Positions 1-7,679 of a stretch of 64,000 nt of DNA are shown here, in pieces. Every line of letters begins with the position of its first letter. Within the stretch, counting starts at the first letter, position 1. The stretch spans positions 18,339-82,338 of the forward strand of contig NZ_VRTT01000027.1 of NCBI RefSeq assembly GCF_008017805.1, written 5' to 3'. Below the pieces are notes generated by a model. The model was not told the origin of the DNA. It searched no databases and was given only the letters and a program-made list of their open reading frames with translations. This DNA is from Paenibacillus sp. N3.4 (GTDB lineage Bacteria > Bacillota > Bacilli > Paenibacillales > NBRC-103111). Both the position numbers and the translations under genes were made by a program.

Positions 1-101
1 TCAAAGCGGGTCAAAATCTCTTTCTCGGCCTGCTGAATGGCGTTGGTTAATTCCTGTAAATCTACTTTGGACACAATATCAAACGAACATTCTGAACTCA
101 T
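1..101 (-). CDS. YajQ-family nucleotide-binding protein, N-terminal part
   Basis: The window edge cuts this gene, leaving the first 33 codons, beginning [15 protein letters not shown]. The [10 protein letters not shown] start followed by a TNAI-x-QAEKEI helix is characteristic of the YajQ/UPF0234 family. These are small cytosolic proteins with two ferredoxin-like folds; some bind cyclic di-GMP or nucleotides. The ATG has an upstream GAAAGGAT ribosome site. It lies beyond the rodZ terminator, so it is probably transcribed separately. In B. subtilis pgsA follows the rodZ homologue; here this gene comes first. Family assignment is fairly secure despite the short fragment; function is not. Confidence 0.75.
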   Translation of the reverse strand, partial: MSSECSFDIVSKVDLQELTNAIQQAEKEILTRF

Positions 102-155
102 TTTAGCAAAACATCCTTTCCATCAAAATACAATAGCATTATAGCAAGAAGCTGT

Positions 156-200
156 AAAAAAAGAAACATCACGTAGCCCACAGCTTAGGCTGGATGTTTC
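156..200 (-). terminator. Rho-independent terminator after rodZ
   Basis: On the minus strand an 8-bp perfect stem (gaaacatc at 163-170, gatgtttc at 193-200) encloses a second, imperfect inner pairing. It is followed by seven U residues (156-162). It sits about 45 bases past the rodZ stop and ends the ymfK-rodZ unit. Confidence 0.8.
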
Positions 201-245
201 TTCGTATGCATCATTACCCGGGAAAGCGCAGGAAACGTCAAAATG

Positions 246-1121
246 CTAGTTTTTTTGCAAATTAAGTTGGATTCGCTTTGGATTAGGCGTATCGCCCACG
301 GGAATGACGGTACCATTCACATTTAGTTCCAGAGCACTCGCTGCCCCCACATTTAAATAAGCTGAGCTTACTAAATCGAAGGCATCGGTATCTCCAGCAT
401 TATAAAGCTTCTGTCTAAGCATGTTTTCTTTAGCGCCATCTGCTGCAAGGGAATCGATGCGTATCCAGCATGCCCCTGTAATCTTCATCTTAATATTTAG
501 ATTCGCAGTTCCGGTAATCGTGTAATTGTCTACACCCTTCTCACTATTGCTAAATTTAACCTGAACAGCAGCGGGTGTTTGTGTCGGCACAGGTGTCGGG
601 GTTGGCGTTGGAAGAGGCGCCACTTTACCATCACCGGATGCATTCGACTTAACGCTTGAAGAAGGATTCGTGGAGTTCGTAATCCTTGAAGATTGTGTCT
701 GTGATGGCTTCTGATCTGCTGGCGTTCCTTTATAATTCTTGTAGGTATAGTAGTATACGATACCAAAAATAAGAAGAATGAAGCAAATAAACATGACACT
801 TGAAGCCCAACGACTCAATTTCTCTGTATTACGAACACTCGTTCTATTCGTACGAATGGTCTCCACTACAGGTTTATCTACGATCAGGGAGGGATTTGTC
901 GTTTGGTACATATTCAGTACTTCAGTTGGATCAAGTCCCACCGCTTCTGCATAGCTTTTGATGAATGCACGAACATAAAAACTGCCAGGGAGTACTTTGT
1001 AGTTCCCTTCTTCAATCGCTTCCAAATAGCGCTTTCGAATTTTCGTAACTTCCTGAAGATCATCCAGTGATATTTTTCTCTCCAAGCGTGTTTTGCGTAA
1101 AATATTTCCTAGATCAGACAT
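246..1121 (-). CDS. rodZ: RodZ-family membrane helix-turn-helix protein (YmfM)
   Basis: RodZ-type protein of about 291 residues that links MreB-directed wall growth to the membrane in characterised relatives. Residues 1-70 are a Cro/C1-like helix-turn-helix (HTH_25) with the usual DDLQEVTKIRKRYLEAIEEG signature. One membrane segment lies at about 106-127. A Ser/Thr/Pro-rich linker with an alternating PTPTPTP stretch follows, then a C-terminal beta domain (DUF4115-like). I chose the ATG at 1121 over a longer reading because a GGGGAGGTGA ribosome site lies 5 bases upstream of it. It sits about 50 bases downstream of ymfK, as in B. subtilis ymfK-ymfM. Likely an inner-membrane cell-shape factor. 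Confidence 0.9.
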   Translation of the reverse strand: MSDLGNILRKTRLERKISLDDLQEVTKIRKRYLEAIEEGNYKVLPGSFYVRAFIKSYAEAVGLDPTEVLNMYQTTNPSLIVDKPVVETIRTNRTSVRNTEKLSRWASSVMFICFILLIFGIVYYYTYKNYKGTPADQKPSQTQSSRITNSTNPSSSVKSNASGDGKVAPLPTPTPTPVPTQTPAAVQVKFSNSEKGVDNYTITGTANLNIKMKITGACWIRIDSLAADGAKENMLRQKLYNAGDTDAFDLVSSAYLNVGAASALELNVNGTVIPVGDTPNPKRIQLNLQKN

Positions 1122-1170
1122 ATGGTCACCTCCCCGCAAGAGTCGTAGTTATGTATAGACGCTACTAACA

Positions 1171-1935
1171 TTAAAATGGTTCGGATGTGTATGTAAATGA
1201 ATCGTAATTGATCTCTTCATCCGGGCTGTTTCTCAGCTCAATGATATAATTAAAGTCATTATAAGTGTATTCGGATTCCCGGATAAAGATATCCGGATGC
1301 TCAATAACCTTCGTTGATGGCATGGCCATAATGTCTTGCAGAAGGCTGTAATGCTTCTCGTTGGAACGAATCGTCGAAACAATCCCATCAATAATATACA
1401 CATTATTAGGGGTCATCTCGTCTTCCGAAAGCTGACTGCGAACGGTTTGTCTTAGCAGGGTAGACGAAACGAAAGTCCATCGTTTGTTGGAACACACACT
1501 TCCGGCAATAATCGATTCAGTCTTACCTACTCGCGGCATGCCACGAAGCCCAACAACCTGATTGCCCTCGCGCTTGAATATTTCTCCAAGAAAATCAACT
1601 AGCAATCCCAGCTCATCCCGTGTGAATCGGAACGTCTTGCGATCATCGGAATCACGTTCAATATAACGACCATGGCGAACAGCCAAAATATCAACAAGTT
1701 TAGGGGGTCTCAAAGCTGTGATTGTAATATTATCTACTTTTCTCAGCATTTTACCCATTAAGTCAATTTTTTCTTCATCGTTTGTCTGCAAAAGCATACC
1801 TCGGGTACGATCTTCAACCCCATTAATCGTTACAATGTTAATATCGAGCATCCCCATCAGAGAGGCGATATCCCCAAGTAAACCCGGGCGGTTTTTGTGA
1901 ATCTTATATTCCATGTACCACTCTTTAACGTCCAA
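1171..1935 (-). CDS. ymfK: DUF3388 protein YmfK with N-terminal ACT-like domain
   Basis: Conserved Bacillota protein of unknown function, about 254 residues. The N-terminus (KIHKNRPGLLGDIASLMGML) has the fold signature of an ACT-type small-molecule-binding domain. The rest contains a P-loop-like GMPRVGKTES stretch at roughly residue 130. Both suggest a ligand-sensing or nucleotide-binding role, but no reaction can be assigned. The TTG at 1935 is chosen because GAGGTGG lies 5 bases before it and it matches the short N-terminus of B. subtilis YmfK. An in-frame ATG at 1983 would add 16 poorly conserved residues. It is followed by rodZ in the same order as other bacilli. Confidence 0.8.
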   Translation of the reverse strand: MDVKEWYMEYKIHKNRPGLLGDIASLMGMLDINIVTINGVEDRTRGMLLQTNDEEKIDLMGKMLRKVDNITITALRPPKLVDILAVRHGRYIERDSDDRKTFRFTRDELGLLVDFLGEIFKREGNQVVGLRGMPRVGKTESIIAGSVCSNKRWTFVSSTLLRQTVRSQLSEDEMTPNNVYIIDGIVSTIRSNEKHYSLLQDIMAMPSTKVIEHPDIFIRESEYTYNDFNYIIELRNSPDEEINYDSFTYTSEPF

Positions 1936-2039
1936 TCTTTCCACCTCATCGCAATATCTGTAACGATCAACGTTACTACTCAATAATTTCTGCAGTTTTC
2001 GTCAAAATCCTTTTTTTTATCCAACTAAAGACACAATTA

Positions 2040-2884
2040 TTATTTTATTTTTAGTTCTTTCAGCTCTTGTTCGTTATAATTTGATTTACCTGCTTGCCAA
2101 GTATGATTCATCATGACTGCAAGGCGGTTTTCAAATATTTTTGTCCAATCCAGCTCTGTTGATAAAGAACTCACCATATCCATGACAGACACACCAAGGG
2201 TCTTTGCTTTCTGTATGGAAGCCGCATCCGTTGGCGTATAAAAATAATCCAGTTGGCTGCATGATGTCTGGTTTGATAAGCCAATTGTTGAAACCACTGT
2301 GGATTATTATCGAGTAAAACAATATGGTCAGCTTCTTCGGAAGGTGCCCACGCGGAAGGAATTGGATGATCACCACTCGTAACCCATTCTACAGCGACAT
2401 TGCTTGCCAATAAGTCTTTCATCCACTTATTTTTTAGATTTTCTACTTGTAGCGGGTCGATTTGCATGAGGGAAGCAGCGTCAGTAGCTATGCTCCCATT
2501 GACATCCAATTGACTTTGTAAAAATGTCCATTTCCCCGGTATACTTCCTTGCTGAATAAGAGTATTTGCAGAGGGAAATAGTTCATTTCCTATCACATAT
2601 ATGTAATCATAAGTTCTTTCCTTCAAACTTATTACTGTTTTTTCATCCAGTAGATTTACATCTTTGATCCAGTCATAGGCAATAAATTGGGCATCCCTCC
2701 ATTGCTGAAGTGCAGTCCCTACTGATAATTTCGTTGCTTCAGACAAGGTTGGCGATGTTAGCATAAGAACGGAAATCTTCTTATCCAACAGGTCTTGTTT
2801 AATGACCGGAATGCCGCGGTTTCCACAACCCGTTACAAGTAAAGAAATAAGCAATAGAACGAACATATAACGTTTTATGTACAT
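2040..2884 (-). CDS. Putative lipoprotein, Med/BMP-like, interrupted by one frameshift
   Basis: The start MYIKRYMFVLLLISLLVTGC is a lipoprotein signal peptide with lipobox LVTGC, so the product is probably membrane-anchored outside the cell. As read, the frame breaks near 2240-2244. Lengthening that T run by one joins ...HHAANWIIF to YTPTDAASIQKAK... and gives a protein of about 281 residues. Size, lipobox and the later pattern weakly resemble Med, a BMP-family competence regulator of B. subtilis, but no motif is diagnostic. It lies between ymfJ and ymfK, where B. subtilis has no such gene. The ribosome site (GAAAGGA) is about 12 bases from the ATG, rather far. Function unassigned. Confidence 0.6.
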
Positions 2885-2910
2885 GAAATTAAGATTCCTT
2901 TCGTTCTTAT

Positions 2911-2943
2911 AAAAGCATGCAAAAGCCTCCGAAAGAGGAGGCT
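2911..2943 (-). terminator. Hairpin terminator after ymfJ
   Basis: Minus-strand stem of 7 bp (agcctcc at 2924-2930 with ggaggct at 2937-2943), followed by an interrupted U-rich tail. It lies 36 bases past the ymfJ stop and just upstream of the lipoprotein gene. Confidence 0.6.
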
Positions 2944-2978
2944 CTCACATATAACCTTATTGAATTGTAAAACGGTTA

Positions 2979-3230
2979 TTAGGCTTTGTCTACTAATTTT
3001 ACCATGAGGCGAGCAAGCGTGCGTTTCTCTTGCTCATCCCCCGCATCCCATAACTCTTTGAGCACACGTTCCTGCTCATTTTCGGGATCTACCTTATTAG
3101 CCAAAAATTCGCCAATTTGAAAAGCAAGTTTTGAGACCGTTTCTTCGTTCATCCCTGCATGTCCAGCTTGACTCACACGTTCTGCCAGAAACTCTTTCCA
3201 CTTGTCGAATGCTTTAAGTACAGTAGCCAT
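2979..3230 (-). CDS. ymfJ: DUF3243 family protein YmfJ
   Basis: Small soluble protein of 83 residues, mostly helical, with the conserved FDKWKEFLAERV and LAFQIGEFLANKVDPENEQERVLKELWD-type blocks of the DUF3243 family. Function is unknown throughout the family. The ATG at 3230 has AAGGAGG 8 bases upstream and gives the usual family length; a longer reading from 3266 lacks a ribosome site. It follows ymfI after 94 bases and is closed by its own hairpin, matching the ymfI-ymfJ order of B. subtilis. Confidence 0.85.
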   Translation of the reverse strand: MATVLKAFDKWKEFLAERVSQAGHAGMNEETVSKLAFQIGEFLANKVDPENEQERVLKELWDAGDEQEKRTLARLMVKLVDKA

Positions 3231-3324
3231 TGTAGGAAGCCTCCTTGAATTGTGAGAAATGGTCATTACGTACTTAATATTCGCTTTTCAAACCGAATTT
3301 ATGCGTAAGGCGCCGCTCATCCAA

Positions 3325-4077
3325 TTACGTTAACCAACCGCCATTGGGACTAATAATTTGCCCTGTAATATAACCGGATTCCGGTAATGCCAGAAAATAG
3401 ACAAGAGAAGCAATTTCGTCAGGCAAAGCAAAACGACCTACCGGAATTTCATTCGCAATGGCAGCCTGTTCCTCGGGTTGAAAGCCAGACATCATATCGG
3501 TATGTACAGGTCCGGGTGCGACCGCATTCACCGTGACACCGGAAGGGGCAAGCTCCCTCGCCAACGCTTTCGTGAAAGCATTCAGCCCCCCCTTTGCTGT
3601 TGAATATACGACTTCACATGAAGCGCCCGAAATACCCCAAATGGAAGACACATTAATAATGCGGCCATACTTTTGCTGGATGAGAGAAGGCATGAACGCT
3701 TGTGTACATAGAAAGGCTCCCTTTAGATTAACATCCATAATCAGATCCCAATCCTCTTCACTTACATCAGAGAGCAATCCATAATGGGCAAGACCCGCGT
3801 TATTCACAATAATATCGGGAACCATCTCTCTTTGATCTAACTTTTCTTGCATTTTACTAATTTGATCACGATAGCGAATGTCCGCTGAAACGGTCAACAC
3901 CTTGGTGCCGTGCTTCATACAGGAGCGAGCAACTTCATTAGCCGCTTCATGCGAATCGCGATAATGAATGACGACATTCATCCCAACTGAAGCGAAACGC
4001 TCGGCAATAGCAGCACCAATGCCTCTGCTGGCTCCTGTAATTAAAACCGTTTGTTCTTTAAAGGGTTTAACCAACAT
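3325..4077 (-). CDS. ymfI: SDR-family oxidoreductase YmfI (FabG-like)
   Basis: Short-chain dehydrogenase/reductase of about 250 residues. The N-terminus has the NAD(P)-binding motif TGASRGIG (about residues 14-21), followed by NNAG near residue 90. The active-site S...YxxxK is present (SSIWG then YSTAK at about 142-160). The C-terminal GQIISPNGGW is typical of FabG-like reductases. The substrate cannot be read from sequence. The ATG at 4077 overlaps the ymfH stop (GTGATG), implying translational coupling to the peptidase pair. A GTG one codon earlier is possible. Partner and pathway are unknown even in B. subtilis. Confidence 0.9.
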   Translation of the reverse strand: MLVKPFKEQTVLITGASRGIGAAIAERFASVGMNVVIHYRDSHEAANEVARSCMKHGTKVLTVSADIRYRDQISKMQEKLDQREMVPDIIVNNAGLAHYGLLSDVSEEDWDLIMDVNLKGAFLCTQAFMPSLIQQKYGRIINVSSIWGISGASCEVVYSTAKGGLNAFTKALARELAPSGVTVNAVAPGPVHTDMMSGFQPEEQAAIANEIPVGRFALPDEIASLVYFLALPESGYITGQIISPNGGWLT

Positions 4078-5365
4078 CACGACGAAACACGACTTTGCAC
4101 AATGGACACTGCTAGTTTGCTCCAGTCAAAATGCTCGCGGAACCTTACATTAACATCTTCAAGGGTAAGCTGTTCGTAAACAGGCAAAATATCAAATAAG
4201 TCAATCCCTTTAAAGCGATATTTTGTAAATTCATTCGCGATTGATTCCGGAGAATTCATCATACGCAGAAAATTGCCGATTTTCTTTTTGCGGCTCCGTT
4301 CAAATGTCAACTGATCAAGACCTGACTTTTTACGCTTTTCTACTTCCTCGCGTATACGCGAAACAAGTTGATCCGGGTCTTTGGTATCTCCGCCAATAAT
4401 CGAGAAGGCATACCCTTCACTAATGTTGTACTCGTGGCCAAAATTATCAGAAATGAGCTGCTCGTCATAAAGCGATTGATACATATCAGAACTAGAACTG
4501 AATAAGATATCCAGCATTAATTTTGTCGTTAATTCTTTGACCAGCAGTGCTTTACCATTTATGGAAGGCGCCGCTTCTTTTAGCCCTAATAAACATTTGG
4601 GCATGGATACCGGGAGATGAGTTACTTTACGCGATTCTTTTACTTCCAGAGGCTCCTCTGCAAAAATCGTTCAATTTTCCCCTGTGGCGCAAATGTTTTT
4701 GCAGCTTGATTTTCCTTAACTGCATGAAGCACCTCTTGTGCATCAACCCCACCAACAACAAACAAACTCATGTTCGATGGGTGATAAAACGTATGATAAC
4801 ATTCATACAAGGTTTCTTTGGAGATTTCAGCAATAGATGCCACCGTACCGGCGATATCGATATGGATTGGATGCTTAGCGTAGAGGGATTCAATGAGTCC
4901 ATAGTAGCTTCTCCAATCTGAATTATCTTGGTACATTTGGATTTCTTGGCCAATAATCCCCTTTTCCTTCTCCACATTTTCATCTGTAAAATAAGGATTT
5001 TGAACAAAATTGATTAATGTAATTAAGTTTTTAATATACTCATTTGTTGAAGAGAATAAGTAAGCCGTACGGTCAAAGCTGGTAAAAGCATTAGCCGAAG
5101 CTCCATGCGAAGCGAACGTAGCAAAAATATCGCCTTCCGGTTCTTCAAACATTTTATGCTCCAAGAAATGAGCAATCCCATCTGGAACTTGAACCGCATC
5201 TTTGCCTTCTACCTGAAAGAAGTTATCAATGGAACCGAATTGGGTTGTGAAGGTCGCATACGTTTTTTGGAAGCCTTCTTTAGGCAAAATAAACACATGT
5301 AGCCCATTATCAAGCTGCTCATGATAAATCGTTTCGTTGAGATGTGGATAAGGTATAGCCTGCAT
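4077..5365 (-). CDS. ymfH: M16-family zinc peptidase YmfH, interrupted by one frameshift
   Basis: M16B (insulinase-like) peptidase, about 429 residues after repair. The N-terminal half carries the inverted zinc motif HFLEH (about residues 66-70) and a downstream glutamate in the ENVEKEKGIIGQEI helix, so this subunit should be catalytically competent. As read, the protein stops near 4655. Lengthening the T run at about 4660-4664 by one gives ERFFAEEPLEVKES and joins the C-terminal domain (PKCLLGLKE...). It starts 3 bases after the ymfF stop and overlaps ymfI. It probably pairs with YmfF as a heterodimer. The frameshift is most likely a sequencing error. Confidence 0.85.
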
Positions 5366-5368
5366 CGT

Positions 5369-6648
5369 CTATTCTCCCTTCTGATCCCGCAAAAAGTATA
5401 TCGTATCCAGTTGAACCCGTTTGGCTGCTTCTGCAATGGCAGGAATGGTTACTTGTTCCACAGATTCAATTAAATTCGAAACCGTACGTTCTTTTCCGGA
5501 CAAAATAGCATTAAAGTCGAAGGATATTAATTCAAAAGCAGAGTCCTGAATTTCACGAAGTTGATTAGCAATCATCGCTCTGGTCTGACTCCATTCAACT
5601 TCGCTGATTTGGCCCTGTTCAATGGCAGCAAGTTGTTTCTTTATAATTTCAACGGCTTTCTCGTAGTTTTTCATTTCAATTCCGGATTGGATGGTCAAAA
5701 TGCCCTTATGTCCGTCAAAACGGGAAGAGGCGTAATAGGCCAAGCTGGCTTTCTCACGTACATTTATAAACAACTTGGAGTGCGGATAACCACCTAAAAC
5801 TCCATTGTACATAAGTGCAGTCGGATAATCCTCATCTCCATAAGAAATATGTGTTCGTAAACCCATATTCAACTTGCCTTGATTAACGTCCAGACGCTCC
5901 ACGACCGTTTTCACTTCTCTTGAAGTTTCCTTTTGCATAGAGGTTTCGTAGCCGACATCCTCCTTGCGTTCCATTGTGAACGCTTGTTGGACAATCCTTT
6001 CTACTTCCGCAAGCGTAGTGTTGCCTACAACATAAACGTCAACGGGGGCAGTGCCAAGCCACTGTTTATACTGTTCGTAAAGCATCTGCGAATTAATACC
6101 GTCAATCGCTTCAATTTTGCCAAGTGGGTGCAGCCGATAGGGATCATCGCTACACATTTCTTCCAAACAACGTTCAGCGGCGTAGCGAATTTTATCGTTA
6201 ATGACGGCTTCAATGCGTTTACGCAAGGTTTGTTTCTCGGCATCCACATATTTATTGCGAAAATGCTCATCTTCAAGCGCTGGTCGCGTTAAAGTTTCGC
6301 CGACAAATTCAAGACCTTTCCGTAAAAGTGATTCTGAAGAGGATACGAATCGGTCATTAATAATATCCATCCGCAATTGAACAATTTGGTAGTCGCCACG
6401 TTTATAAATATCAAAACCGAAGCCTGCCCCATATAAATCGTCTAAATACTCGCGGAATTGCTGTGTTTCCGGCTTCGATTCGGTTCCTCTGCGTAATACA
6501 AAGGGCGTTAATGCGGTATTCGTCACCGTATCTTCGTCTAAAGGACGGCCTATGTATACGGAATGGCAAATGTCTTAAAACGGTCTGTTGGCAATACATG
6601 GATTCGAATGTGATTCCAAGTGCTGCGTTCAAATTGTATATGTGTCAA
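5369..6648 (-). CDS. ymfF: M16-family peptidase-like subunit YmfF (no zinc motif), one frameshift
   Basis: Second member of an M16 pair, about 426 residues after repair. It has the M16 fold (DDLYGAGFGFD..., SLAYYASSRFDGHKG...) but lacks the HxxEH zinc motif where YmfH has one, so on its own it should be inactive and probably shapes the chamber of a heterodimer. The start is TTG at 6648, with AAGGGAG about 8 bases upstream, giving MTHIQFERSTWNHIRIHVLP. Near 6562 the frame breaks; one extra T (ATTTCC) restores AISVYIGRPLDEDTVTNTAL. A good sigma-A promoter lies just upstream. It heads the ymfF-ymfH-ymfI unit. Confidence 0.85.
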
Positions 6649-6685
6649 AGGTCGAGTCTCCCTTCTGTATCCCTAGTATGTAACC

Positions 6686-6715
6686 ATTATATTCCTATAC
6701 GAAGAGGAGAAGCAA
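6686..6715 (-). promoter_or_regulatory. Sigma-A promoter for ymfF-ymfH-ymfI
   Basis: On the minus strand TTGCTT (6710-6715) and a perfect TATAAT (6686-6691) are separated by 18 bases, about 40 bases before the ymfF TTG start. A GC-rich hairpin at about 6702-6736 overlaps the -35 and may attenuate read-through from sleB. Confidence 0.6.
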
Positions 6716-6750
6716 CCAAAGTTGGTTCCTTCTCCTTGTCCTTACACAAA

Positions 6751-7557
6751 TTATTTACAAAAAATATGCTTACCAATGTTTTTCACTTGAGGTCGACTCC
6801 AAATCCACTTGGAAGTAGCTGTTTCTGGGTTGAAATAATAGATACACCCTCCTGTGGGGTCCCAACCGGTCAGCGCATCCTTGACAGCTTTTTTCGTTGA
6901 TTCGTCTGGTGTTAACCAAATTTGTCCATCAGCAACTGCTGTGAAAGCACCAGGCTGAAAGATTACGCCTGAAACCGTGTTAGGAAAGCTAGCCGACTTT
7001 ACACGATTTAAAATAACAGCAGCAACGGCAACCTGTCCAATATAAGGTTCACCCCGAGACTCTCCATGTACGGCATTGGCCATCAAATTAATATCTTGTT
7101 CGGATAACCCAAGATTGTTAAAGGGGGTTAAATTAGCGGGTGGTTGGTTGGTATCGCCCGTATTCGTATTTTCATTGGCAGCCCCGCTTGAATTTCCGGC
7201 GTTACCAGAACCACTGTTAGGGGCAACGGTTGGTTTCCATTCTTTTGTAGCCTCCCATAATCTCAACTTCGTCTTGGGACCTACAATGCCATCCACCGTC
7301 ATCCCAAACTCGCCTTGGAATCGTTTGACAGCCAATAACGTCTTATATCCGTAATCACCATCAATACTGCCACTATAGAAGCCAATGAACTTCAACCGGC
7401 CTTGTAGTTCATTTACATCTCCTCCTGTCGCTCCATACCGAACCTCATTTTTACTAAAGGTTTCTTCCGTTGGTGGATTGAACTTTCCTTTTAACTGAAA
7501 AGCAACAACCAATACAAAAACAATACAAAATGTAAGTACAATTAGTCGTTTATTCAT
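6751..7557 (-). CDS. sleB: Spore cortex-lytic enzyme SleB-type cell wall hydrolase
   Basis: About 268 residues. An N-terminal hydrophobic signal/anchor segment (roughly residues 4-21) is followed by a peptidoglycan-binding domain (GGDVNELQGRLKFIGFYSG... about 42-105), an Asn/Gly/Thr-rich linker, and a C-terminal Hydrolase_2 (SleB) domain with LMANAVHGESRGEPYIGQVAVA and the terminal KIWSRP-like region. SleB cuts spore cortex peptidoglycan during germination, as a lytic transglycosylase in characterised relatives. No ypeB is adjacent here, unlike the sleB-ypeB pair of many bacilli, so this could be a SleB paralogue. A SigG-like promoter upstream supports forespore expression. ATG 7557 is preferred over an upstream GTG. 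Confidence 0.8.
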   Translation of the reverse strand: MNKRLIVLTFCIVFVLVVAFQLKGKFNPPTEETFSKNEVRYGATGGDVNELQGRLKFIGFYSGSIDGDYGYKTLLAVKRFQGEFGMTVDGIVGPKTKLRLWEATKEWKPTVAPNSGSGNAGNSSGAANENTNTGDTNQPPANLTPFNNLGLSEQDINLMANAVHGESRGEPYIGQVAVAAVILNRVKSASFPNTVSGVIFQPGAFTAVADGQIWLTPDESTKKAVKDALTGWDPTGGCIYYFNPETATSKWIWSRPQVKNIGKHIFCK

Positions 7558-7601
7558 TCCCCTTCTCAACCTCACTTTTCAAATTACAGCCTTTTCTTGC
7601 T

Positions 7602-7632
7602 TATTATGAGAAAGTGGGTTCCTGATTATACA
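7602..7632 (-). promoter_or_regulatory. SigG/SigF-like promoter for sleB
   Basis: On the minus strand TGTATA (7627-7632) lies 18 bases before CATAATA (7602-7608). These are close to the forespore consensus TGAATA-17/18-CATACTA, with one mismatch in each element. It is about 45 bases upstream of the sleB start, and sleB is a known SigG target in B. subtilis. Confidence 0.5.
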
Positions 7633-7663
7633 AAAAAACACCCTCACGAGGAGAGTGTTTTTT
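7632..7663 (-). terminator. Terminator after spoIIIE (bidirectional shape)
   Basis: Stem of 8 bp with one mismatch (acaccctc, acga loop, gagagtgt) flanked by an A run and a T run, so it has the form of a terminator on either strand. On the minus strand it lies 17 bases past the spoIIIE stop. Confidence 0.75.
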
Positions 7664-7679
7664 AATTCAAGGTATGTAT

